Shown here one piece after another: positions 1-10,353 of a stretch of 64,000 nucleotides of DNA. Both the position numbers and the translations under genes were made by a program. Each line of letters begins with the position of its first letter. The stretch's first letter is position 1. The notes below the pieces were generated by a model that saw nothing but the letters and a program-made list of their open reading frames with translations, searched no databases and had not been told where the DNA came from. The DNA is from Himantopus leucocephalus (taxonomy: Eukaryota; Chordata; Aves; Charadriiformes; Recurvirostridae). Location of the stretch: positions 5,350,179 to 5,414,178 of the forward strand of contig RSEF01000004.1 of the NCBI GenBank assembly GCA_003993805.1, in the 5' to 3' direction.

Positions 1-3000
1 CCTGCACGTGATGTATCGACTGTAAGGTGGTGCTTGTAACACACGTTGCTCACGGCGGGGGAGTTTTGTGCCAGGTTGGGAGGACCATTACGAAGATGAA
101 GCGAGGTGCAATCCCTATACAGAGATAAAAATATATTTATTTTTTTATGCCTGAAAAACACTTTCAGCGTTTATTGTGAAATTATCTAGCTCACTCTTTT
201 TTTATACCAGATACACGGAAATATGGATTTATTTTTTTTTCTGTAATGGAATCCTGTGCACACTTACACGCCGAGAAAGTATTTCTGTTGCTTTCATTGC
301 ACGTTTCTTCTCAGCGCTGCAGCTGATGCTGTTCTCTCTCTTCTTGGTTCCTGATGTCATTCGTACTCTAACAACTGTGTTCTAGGATTGCCTTGGACCG
401 TCTCCTCCACTTCTGTCCCCTTCGAGAATCAGAACTATCGTCTGACCTTTCTCATGCTGAAGAAAGCGCAGTGAATCGCGCCGAACTATGCGGGTCCATA
501 AAAGAAAAGAAATGAAAATCAGAAAAAAAGTAAGAGGGATGTATCTTTGTGAAACAGAAAACGGTTTTTCAAAACGAACTCTCCGGAGATGCATATCGGT
601 TGCTGTATGAGGAGATTTCTGTCAGGTTAATAAAATCTATCTTCTTTCTCAAAACTCTGGGAATAGTTGAAAGTCTTAAGAAGGTCTTCTGCTAAACTTG
701 CAGAACAGCGGCACGATATCGGTGTCCAAAACCCCTATTTTATAGCCAGGTCTGGAGGCTTTCAGACGTCCTATTTTATACTCTAGAAAGAAAATGTTGG
801 GAGAGATCAGCTCATCTTAAAAAGAAACAAAAATGCAAAGGAATATTTCAGAGGAAATACTTTAATGTTTAGCTACAGAGTTATTCTCCCGATCCCAAGG
901 AGGCTGCTCACCTCATCTGTGAGTGCTCACGCAGTCACGACTTTGGTAAATCTTTGCAGGAGTGGAGTTCAAGCCTCAAAAATCTGCCTTCGTTTGCCTT
1001 CCGCGCACCTTGGATTTTTCACATCGCTGTGGGTTACCTGTCGTTTGCTGCTAAACTCTCCTTTTTTTTAAAGCATTCAGCTGAAAAATACGTAGAACGA
1101 AAATTATTTCCCTCTTGTGGGGATGGAATAAAAAGAAATACTTTGCGATTACTGTTCAAATTTCTCCTCGATGTCAATGAAAAATTTAACTCAAGATTAG
1201 TTTTCTGAATAGGCTCTACATATTTGCACTTATCTGCGAAAAATGACTGATGATAGAGGCTTTATTACAAAAGGGTTCACACTTCTGGCGTTGTGTTAGT
1301 AAAACGGATCTAAAACTGGTNAATGAAAAATTTAACTCAAGATTAGTTTTCTGAATAGGCTCTACTTATTTGCACTTATCTGCGAAAAAATGACTGATGA
1401 TAGAGGTTTTATTACAAAAGGGTTCACGCTTCTGGCGTTGTGTTAGTAAAACGGATCTAAAACTGGTGTTCACCTTTTCATTTCTATTCACTGTATTTGT
1501 AAAACTATTTCAATACAGAAAAATAAGATACAGATAAGCGGTGTTACTCTGCAGTTTTGTTACGTGAAATACGCTTATAAAAACACTAAACCCTCTCCTA
1601 AATAAGACCAATCTGCATGTAAAATGAGAAACAAATGTATACTAATGGCGTGGACTTCATGTCCATCTGACGCCAGATTTTAACTTTCTTTTTTTTTTTT
1701 TACAGTATCGATTGCTGTGATAAATAATGTAACATTTGCTGCATCTCTGCTACGCTGGAAAGGACTGCCGCATACTAATGTCTCAGACTTTTCTTTTTAA
1801 GAGCTCTTTGACAATTTATTGTAAACATGTTTATTAAAACAAAATGTAAAGAACGAAAGCTCTGTCTCGTATTTATTTTCACAGTTCGGTAGCTCTGTAA
1901 ATGTGCTAAATTCTGCATTTAGCTTTCTAATCCTTTTCACTTCTTTTGTACTTATATTACTTTCCAGCGGGCTGAAATTAAATTTCTGTGCAGCGCTTTT
2001 ATGCGATTTCTGGAGGTTTTGATTCTGTGAGTTGCTTCCACTTTCATTAACATCACGGGAAGTTAAATGACCTCATCCCTTCACGGTGCTGAGTTCTTCA
2101 TCTGTTTCTTTCTGGTTTCAGGTGACTTAGATCCTGAAATGTGGATGTAAGTTGTCTAATTGAAGAGGCGGTTACTTGCATGACTAATTGACCCGTGTTG
2201 TTCCCGCAGGATAGGGCCCCGCGGAATGCCAAACTGCCGGATTACAAATGCTTCCCATAATAACCTGCTCAGCAACAGGGTCTGCGTTTGTCTCGTGTCA
2301 AAATCAATTCTTTGAAGACGGAGTTTTGAACGCGTCGCCAAACTGGCCGTATATTTTCTCTTTCAGATTCTCTCGGTAGGTTTAGTCTTGTGAAACGCAT
2401 CTTCAGTGGTCCTTCGGCCACTTGGAGAAGATCGCGGGTTATTCCAGCCCAGCTTACCTCGTTAAAGCCTCAGTGGTTCGAGATTTGCTGTTCTCATCAG
2501 AAGGTATTTGATGTATTACAATTTCTCTGCTTCGCTTCAGTCCAAATGTACATATCCTTCCCACAAACTGGTTTCCAGTTTTGCCAAATATTACAGGCGT
2601 TTCAATGAGTTTTCTTATTTGTATATATAACCCGACATTTTAATTCACGCGTACATCCCCGCCTATTAAACGCGAAGCGCAGTTTTCTACCTTGGCTCAG
2701 CACACAACTTCCCCTTTTTTAAAACTGCTTAGGAGATTTTATTTCTCCACAGCCGGCAATCGGTATAGGTTGTGCGCTGTCCAGATTTCCTGTAAATCTT
2801 AATTTTCGCATGAGCCACCTAGCTAAATACGCGCCTAAGCCCTGAAAACCGTGTAAATAGCTTAAATGAGGGGTGTGCAGGTTGGCAAAGCATGACAGCT
2901 CTGTCTTGAGCAGTAATCTTGCCACCGAAACAAGTTACAGAGGCAGCTGCCCCGCCAAACGTTTTGTCCCCGCGCTGGGTAACGGGGACGGGTGCATCCC

Positions 3001-5118
3001 GCCGATGGCTCAGCCCCGTCCCCGTGGCCAGGGCAGGGCAGCCTTTGGTCCCCATCCTGCACGCGCCTTTGCCTGCGCCCTGAACTTCTCCTCCAAGTCA
3101 GTGGGACGAAATAGGACTTGTTTAAACTCCTTCGCTCTGCGTAAGTTTAAGAATCTGCTCGAGTCATTTCTCGGTGAGGCATCTCCTTCCAAAATATACC
3201 GTCCTTACACCATGTGACATTCGAGAAATGAGTCAATAAAATGCTGTTTGACTACAGGTTACACAGAAAATTCATTTTTTGCAGAGCTCTGTCTCTCTGT
3301 TACCGTAAGATGCAGTACAGTTATTGTCTACATTCTTCTCTGCAAGCTCCAGGTATGATCAATGTTTGGAGTGAGGACGTGATGAGGGGACCCAGCGACC
3401 CGGCGCTTGTCCTCATGTTCCCATTGCACGACGTGGTCTGTATGTCACTCTCCACCCGAATGTCCTTTCTCGGGTAAAGGGACACATTTACCTTTCCCCT
3501 GTTGATCAGCTTGGATGCGCGCTCGGGGGTTGAGCAGACGTTAGATTTCGAGAATTGTTTCTGACAGACACCTCTACGAAGAGGCAGAGGGGTGGGTGTT
3601 TGTGCGTGTAAGAAAACTGGCAGCGGACACACGCACTGTATCGTCACACGCAACCAAAAAAACAGCTGGTGCTGTTTTTTCCGATGTGGCATTCCTACAG
3701 TGGCATGCGATAATAGGAAATGCTAGGATTCCTCTCTTTTTTTTTTTTTGCAGGAGAAACAGGAGCACGTTGCCGACGGAAGCTCTGGGGTCGCTTGTGA
3801 AATGCACAGAAGCGGCGCCGATGCAGGGCGGGCTCTATAAACCCCCTGCCGCTGGCAGGGCGCGCGTTCTCCACGAGGTCCTGCCAGCACCCAGAGCATC
3901 CCTCCGGCCCTCTTCTTCTCTTCTTCGCTAGCACTGATGACCAGCGCATCCTCAGGCTGACACGAAAGCAGACATCCCAGACAGACATCAGTGTATGTAG
4001 CCGTGAAATTCAAAATTCTGTCAATTAGGATGAACTCCTGAGGGTGGTGTGAAGCAGTTTTTCCATATATTTGGGGAGGCGTTTCGTTGTGCAGCTTGGC
4101 AAAGTTTCCCTGCGGTGGTTTCTCTTCGGAACGCGGGTGCAGGAGCCGGGCAGCGCTCTGATGCGTATCACGGAGAGGCTGTCGCCTCTCGCGATGGCAT
4201 TTCGGAACTTCAGGGAAGAGCTGAGCTCACAGGGCGGCTAAAACACATCGAAGACCTCAGGCTGGCTGAACACCGGGATGTCTACTCCAGCCTGCAGAGC
4301 AGCTCAGGATTAGAAGGGCATAAAAACAGCTTAAACCTGCTCCATGTTCCCAGAGCTGTGGCTAGAGGCGTAACGCAGAATCTCACCTCCCATCCCGAGG
4401 CAATGCTTTTTTCCAGGGCACGTGTCGTGCACGCTCCAGGTCCCCACTAAGAAGATAAAACATATTAACGGTAGTTTAACACGGTTTTGGATGTGCATAC
4501 TTAAAGGATGATCCTGTTATCCCCAGCTCAAAATGTTCGGCTGGAAAAGAAAAACATGACAGGAGGTAAACAAACCTTAGCGTGAGGAAGAATGTGTCGT
4601 TTATCTCAGCGTGGTGGGAAAATGTGTTGGGAAAATATGCTTGCCTTGAGAAATAAAGTCCACAGACCCAGCCCAGCCTGGGAATAAAGCTGAGGATGGA
4701 TACGGACTGGAGTTCACACAGAAAGATGCAAAGCTGTATTCTTTTTGGCAAAAATCCTTTCCTTTCCAGGAGAGATGCTCCTTCCTGCATCGGAGTGCGG
4801 TAACTCAATGTCTGACCGAGGAAAAGGGGTGGAATTCCCCCTCCAGAACCTGTCCCAGCTGCGAAAACCTCCAGAAAGCGGCTTTTCCCCTCTGCCAGCG
4901 CCAGCCAGTGTGGCTCTGCCCCCAAGCTGCAAACAGGCTGAAGTACAGCACTGAGAGAGGAAAGAAAAGGAAAAAAAACCCAAACCTGAATAATATCCAC
5001 CGGCTTTAATCGCAGAGGGAGAGAGAGGGATATTTGGGGTGAAGCCCCCCCAGCCCGGAGCCCAGGCACCGCATCTTGTGGCCCGCTGGCTGCCAGCGTG
5101 TGCAGCGGCAACTCTGCG
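1..5118. other. Intergenic, no gene recognised
   Basis: Mixed-composition DNA with a somewhat GC-richer part at 2.9-4.5 kb. Frames such as 4049-4450 (133 codons, plus strand) show no domain, signal peptide or family resemblance. A conserved-looking non-coding block around 2170-2340 is discussed as a finding. No RNA gene was seen. Confidence 0.6.
1176..1467. repeat. Tandem near-identical block around an N (145/146 bp)
   Basis: 1176-1320 and 1322-1467 are nearly identical, separated only by N at 1321. This is the pattern of two overlapping contig ends placed side by side, so the locus probably has one copy. It lies in gene-free DNA. Confidence 0.9.
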
Positions 5119-5940
5119 GTGGCAGCCCAGGGTCCGATGGCAGCCCAGGGTCTGATGGTAGCCCAGGATCCGATGGTAGCCCAGGGTCTGATGGCAGCCC
5201 AGGGTCCGATGGCAGCCCAGGGTCTGATGGTAGCCCAGGATCCAATGGTAGCCCAGGATCTGATGGCAGCCCAGGGTCCGATGGTAGCCCAGGATCCGAT
5301 GGTAGCCCAGGGTCTGATGGCAGCCCAGGGTCCGATGGCAGTACAGGGTCCGATGGCAGTACAGGGTCCGATGGTAGCCCAGGGTCCGATGGCAATCCAC
5401 GGTCCAATGGTAGCCCAGGGTACGATGGCAGTACAGGGTCCGATGGTAGCCCAAGGTCTGATAGCAATCCAGGGTCCGATGGTAGCCCAGGGTCCGATGG
5501 CTCTTGGTCTCATGGTAGCCGAAGGTCTCATGTCAGGCCAGGGTCCGATGGCAATCCAGGGTCCGATGGTAGCCCAGGGTCCGATGGCAATCCAGGGTCC
5601 GATGGTAGCCCAGGTTCCGATGGCTCATGGTCTCATGGTAGCCCAAGATCTCATGTCAGCCCAGGGTCCGATGGCAATCCAGGGTCCAATGGTAGCCCAG
5701 GGTCCGACGGCAGCCCAAGGTCCAATGGTAGCCCAAGGTCTCACGTCAGCTCAGGGTCTGATGGTAGCCCAGGGTCTGATGGTAGCCCAGGGTCCGACGG
5801 CAGCCCAGGGTCTGATGGTAGCCCAAGGTCTGATGGTAGCCCAGGGTCCGACGGCAGCCCAGGGTCTGATGGTAGCCCAAGGTCTCATGTCAGCTCAGGG
5901 TCTGATGGTAGCCCAGGGTCTGATGGTAGCCCAGGGTCTG
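5119..5940. repeat. 18-bp GC-rich minisatellite, about 46 copies
   Basis: The unit is close to GGTCCGATGGTAGCCCAG, with T/C, G/A and gap-free variants. Two units are shortened to 15 bp (5491 and 5614), and these mark a 123-bp higher-order repeat. A second 144-bp higher-order period links 5737 and 5881. Since 18 is a multiple of 3 and the unit has no stop in several frames, both strands show long false ORFs. On the plus strand one reads Gly-Ser-Pro-Gly-Ser-Asp hexapeptides resembling collagen. There are no splice signals or signal peptide, and the frames change outside the array, so no gene is called. Confidence 0.95.
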
Positions 5941-7734
5941 GCACCGCAGCAGAAGCCCCTCTGGCCAGCTAATCAGACTGGCTTCCAGCCACAGGGACGT
6001 GCCAGCAGATGCCGTGCCCTCTGTCCTGCCAGGGCTGCCTCCCTTTTGCCTTCTCGCCAGAGGGGCACGAGAGCAGCTCCTGCCCCATCGCATCATCCCT
6101 CCCGGCGTCGTCCTTTTCTAGAGCTTCAAGCCGTTAGTTCTGGGAAGACACCCCCTTCCCCGTGTTCGCATAAATTTACTCCTAGTGTATAAATGAACCT
6201 ATTAAGTCTATTTTCAAAGCTGTGTAATTCCATTAATCCAAACAGAACATGGAATTGACGGGGGTGAAAGGGATTTTTTTCATGGCAATCACATGTCTCA
6301 GGACACCAAGTTCTGTTAATGTTTAAGAAGGGTTTACTCTGCAGCTCATTACATTAAATTATTTTCTGGTTAAACATGAGCCATATGCAACCAGCTGAGG
6401 CAAATTTGCAGTTTACATCGCAGAGTTGTCAGCTTTGCAAAAATGAGTGAAAACATTCCGATTATTGTGATTCAGCACAAACAAACTCACAGCATTGTAA
6501 CTTTAATAACGTTCCCCACCAGGTTTTTGCGAGGATAAAAGTTAAAATTTACAGCCAATGCGTAGAAATTCTTGGAGGCGGTAACTCTTAATAATGTATA
6601 CTAAACTAAGTTAATAAATAAATCATGTAGTTCCCGAGTCCACCTATTACAGATGCCCTTTAGTTAACTCTTTGAGAAAAATCATACAGTATTTTCTTTG
6701 GATTTTCGTGGAAATTATAGGCCAACTCTGCAAACGTCCAAACATGCAAGTAGCTTTATTTAGGCGAGTAAAGTTACTCGTGCATGTAAATATTTGCAGG
6801 ATGAGATTTTAAAAGTATATAAACTGAAAATATTGGTACGTATAACTTCCCCTGTTCAATGAATTCTTGCCAGCGCTGACTAGCAAGAACATGGCATTGG
6901 GTAAGAAAAATGCCTTTGTGCCACGTAAAACGGTGAAAGGTTTGTGGAGTTCTGCCTCCTACAGGTCTGAGACAGAAAAAGGTGAGTTTGGTACAAGCAG
7001 GACTCAATCTAAAACCAGACATTCTGCAAACGACTTCATCATCGCAGCCACACTTATTTTCCACAAAAGACCACATTCTGATAATTTGAATCTATCACAA
7101 GTATTTTTTTTCCCCCATACAATCATTAGAAGAAACTGAAGACTCAAGATGAAGAAAAAAGTAATTGGAAAATTAAGTCTTGATACAGAACTATAAAGCG
7201 AAGTGCAACATGTATAGCAAAACGCATGTGACTATTGTTTTTTTAAAAGTTTCAAAATGGATTAATTGAAAACCTTGGGAAAAACCCCAAAGCTGCACAA
7301 AACTGAAGGGCAGCCAGAAGGCAGCAGCCAGCGTGCCGGGGTTTCCCTCCGCTCAGCCTGCGCTCTCGTGTACGCCCAAACGCTGAAAAGAATAACGGCA
7401 GCGATAATTGCTACCGCTGAAATCGTATCTGTCAGCGAGGAGAGAGTTGCGGGAGTTTTATGAGCTCCGCGCGGGAGCGAAACTCTAACTGAAATGTATA
7501 TTATGCAAAACAAATTCTGTGCAATTTCAGCTCAGAAACGCTTTTGAGGTCCCTTGTGACCAGGCGCTGGGTCGTGACCCAGGTCTTGAGAAGCCTGAGT
7601 TAGTAGATGTTAGTTTTGGTTGGGGCTTTGTTTACCGTGGACTTAGACATTTTGTATTATTAAGAATCTGTGGCTTATGAGGACATTCTATTTATCTTAC
7701 CAGTCTTTTTTGATGGAAATGCCTGAATTTTCTT
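5941..7734. other. Intergenic, no gene recognised
   Basis: AT-rich single-copy-looking DNA after the minisatellite. No exon, RNA gene or mobile element was recognised. Confidence 0.6.
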
Positions 7735-7911
7735 GGAAACAGGGATTTTATTGTGGATTCTTGGTGCCCCTTGGAGAGGCTTATTTTTCTGGACAATAGT
7801 TTTCCTTAGTGTCACTACCCTTTTGATTTCCCAATGGTCACAGGCTCTCAAGGTCGTGCAAAGTGCATCCTTTTGTTATACTGGACCCAGAATTTTGTAT
7901 AAAAAGGGCAG
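7735..7911 (+). repeat. Dispersed repeat, copy 1 of 2
   Basis: 177 bp matching 10179-10353 at roughly 85 % by eye, from GGAAAC-GGGATTTTATTGTG through a shared TTTTGATTTCCC block to TGTATAAAAAGG. The shared TATAAAAA near the 3' end recalls an LTR promoter box, but TG...CA ends and target duplications were not found. The family is not recognised; solo-LTR fragment or an old DNA-element fragment are the main alternatives. Confidence 0.8.
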
Positions 7912-10178
7912 CAAAAAGATCTCTGCTTAGTGATTTAAAGTATATTTTCTGCCACGTACCTCTGCATTAGAGTTTGGCTGTTGTGCTTAAAAAAAACCTG
8001 TGTACTTTGGAAGATAAAAGGTTTAAAGGCAAATCACAAGAGTATATATATATATATATTTTTTTTTTTAAATTTCCTGCATGTTCCCATGTAAAACTGA
8101 AATGCGGATTCTGAAGCGGGTTTTTCCACGTGAGCCTCTGTATAATTTAAATGTTCAGTGTATCAGAGACTGTATCTTCCACATACTGTAATGGGAAGCA
8201 TTAGAACAATACGTCTATTTGGTTTATTTTGATTTAGCTCGACTTTTCCTTTCCTTTCTAAATCACTCATTTAGATAGATCCTGTTCTCTTACATTCCTC
8301 CTGATGAGTGCTGCGTTAAAAGCTGTTGATGAGTGCCATGGCTTGTGGCATCCCTGCATTTTGGGAGGGTGCTTTGCTTGCCCAGAAGATAAATAATTCC
8401 TCTCTGTACTGAGCAGAAAGCACAAAAGTTTAGGAAAACTGAAGATTCAGGGAGAATGACATCAAATCAAACATGAGTTTTTCCCTTAGGATTTGTCCGT
8501 GTTTGCAACGTCCTGTCGACCTCTGTAACATCAAGTTTCGATTAAATGTGAAAAAATACGTCAACCTTTCAGAGCGTTTTAATTCTTTAACTATTCTGTA
8601 CTTTTTGTTACAGGATTGCACGGAATTCCATGTAAACAACTTCTCTGCTATGTAGGAAATGTATGAAATCACTTGACGAGCTGTTTGGAAACAGGACTAG
8701 GGATAAGTACGATTTCTCTCCAAAACCTTGCTGGCTGCACGAGGTGCCTCAGGGCTCCAGAGGTCACTTGTAGGTTTGGGGTTTTTTACGCCGTTTTTAG
8801 CGCGCCTGTGAGGCTGCGGCTGTTGTTGTGCTGCTTCTTCCAGCTTTTGCATCATCAGTTTTAGAAGTGTTCTCTAATTTATTCTCACTATAAAATCTAC
8901 AGCGTTAAAAAGATCACGTGCACCAGCACCTTCAGGACAGTTTGTCTTTTTAAAAAGTTCTTATTTTACCTGTTTCCACAGAGATGACCAACAGCTTTTA
9001 AATTAAACTTAAAATGTTTCAGTACTTTTAGCATTGTACCCCCCAAATAAATTCTCACAATCATTTTAATTGTTAAATTATACAATTAAAAATAATCTTT
9101 AAAAAAAGATACTTCTCCATTTCCCTGTTAAAGCTACAGCCTTTTGAGCCGTAGGTTTTTTTCTCCAAAAATGCTTTTGCTTACTTTTTTTTTGAAAGCC
9201 TTTAAGAAGAAATGAGAAAAATCAGTTGATTTCACTTTTGCTTGCAAGTAGTATCTGACTGTTTTCCTTGCCTAAACTTGCTGCACGAGCACAGCACTTT
9301 AACTTTGCTCTGCAAATCCCTGAGGAACATTTATACACAAACAAAAGTGTTTTAACTGCATATTTTATGTGTACACATTTTTATGAACTGGTTCTATTAA
9401 AAGAAACTTTAATTGTAATGTTTTGCATAAATTACCAGGCAATTCCCTGATACAAAGCTTATTAAAGTCAATGGAATTTTTTCTCTTCACTGATTTCAGG
9501 TTGAATTGGAAAAAGTCTTTGAAAAAGACTTTAACAGCAATAACTTTTTACATTTTGTATAATGATATAGGACACAATAGGTTATTTTGAGAGACTATAA
9601 CACGAGGCTCACCCATAATTTTATTTATCTGTATTTTTTATTTGCAGGTTATGGTTATTTTTCCATGTTTGTCAGTCTTCAGTGGAAAAAAAAGAGTACT
9701 GGCTTCAATAGCAGCTTTGCTTAATTAAGAATTTAGGACCACTCCTCTTTTTTTTCTTTTTTCTTTTTTTTTTTCTTTTACTTGAAATGTTTTCAAGTCA
9801 AAGTAGAGCTGATTCTCTAATTAAGCTCTTACACACTGCTACGTTCTAGTAACGACAGAGTTAGAAGGCAGCAAATTCACTAAATCCTCCAGTCCTGACA
9901 AATCAGGTTATTTTCCCGTCTGCTCCTATTTGCTGGAATCACTTTTTAAATCCACCTCTCTGATTCCCGCAGAGCAGGCTGACGGATTTTCATTACCTCA
10001 GAGTTACATATTTAATTTGTAAAGAGATGATGAATACTTAAAAGATTCTGTTTCACATAGGGTTGGGGTTTTTTTAGAAGAATATGGAATTTTCTTCGAA
10101 ACCAGGATTCCTTTTTTAGTTTAGATCTTTTCTTGAGCTCTGGATGATGCAAGCCATGGGCATAAACAGCCACACAAA
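7912..10178. other. Interval between the two dispersed repeats
   Basis: AT-rich, with a (TA)n patch, T-runs near 9745-9780 and a 9-bp perfect inverted repeat (9064-9072 with 9083-9091). No coding remnant of a retroelement was found between the repeat copies. Confidence 0.6.
8043..8071. repeat. (TA)n microsatellite followed by T-run
   Basis: About eight TA dinucleotides followed by eleven T. Simple repeat with no further function seen. Confidence 0.85.
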
Positions 10179-10353
10179 GGAAACTGGGATTTTATTGTGC
10201 ATTCCTGGTGCCCCTTGAAGAGCTTATTTTTGTGGACAATAGTTTTCCTTCGTGTCACCACCCTTTTGATTTCCCAGTGGTCACAGGGTTCCAGGGTCGT
10301 GAAAAGTGCATCCTTTTGTTCCTCCTAGCCTAAAATTCTGTATAAAAAGGCAG
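10179..10353 (+). repeat. Dispersed repeat, copy 2 of 2
   Basis: 175 bp, same orientation as the copy at 7735 and about 2.4 kb away. Similarity stops at both ends within a few bases of the same positions, so the two are true copies of one unit. The 2.27 kb between them holds no gag, pol or transposase frame. Confidence 0.8.

Noticed and set aside
1176..1467. Genuine segmental tandem duplication
   Set aside because: The single N exactly between copies, seen again at five or more other places, fits unmerged contig overlap better than biology.
2108..2151. Possible short exon (TTTCTGGTTTCAG acceptor, then GTAAGT donor)
   Set aside because: It has plausible splice signals but encodes only about ten residues, and there are no partner exons nearby; random occurrence is likely.
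4476..5531. 351-codon minus-strand ORF
   Set aside because: Its N-terminal half is the same minisatellite read backwards, and the rest shows no recognisable domain. It shares the tract with two other open minus-strand frames.
5076..6192. Long plus-strand ORFs (298 and 364 codons) reading collagen-like GSPGSD or AQGPMV repeats
   Set aside because: They are created by an 18-bp minisatellite whose unit has no stop codon. Several overlapping frames on both strands are equally open, and the non-repeat ends show no domain, signal peptide or splice signals.
7853..7870. GCAAAGTGC word resembling a miR-17-family seed
   Set aside because: It is part of the dispersed repeat, present in altered form in the other copy, with no hairpin.
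8612..8634. ATTGCACGG word resembling the miR-363/miR-92 seed region
   Set aside because: Similarity ends after the first bases and the flanks have no complementary arm to form a hairpin. The miR-106a-363 cluster lies upstream of PHF6 in mammals, but no member was found on either strand here.
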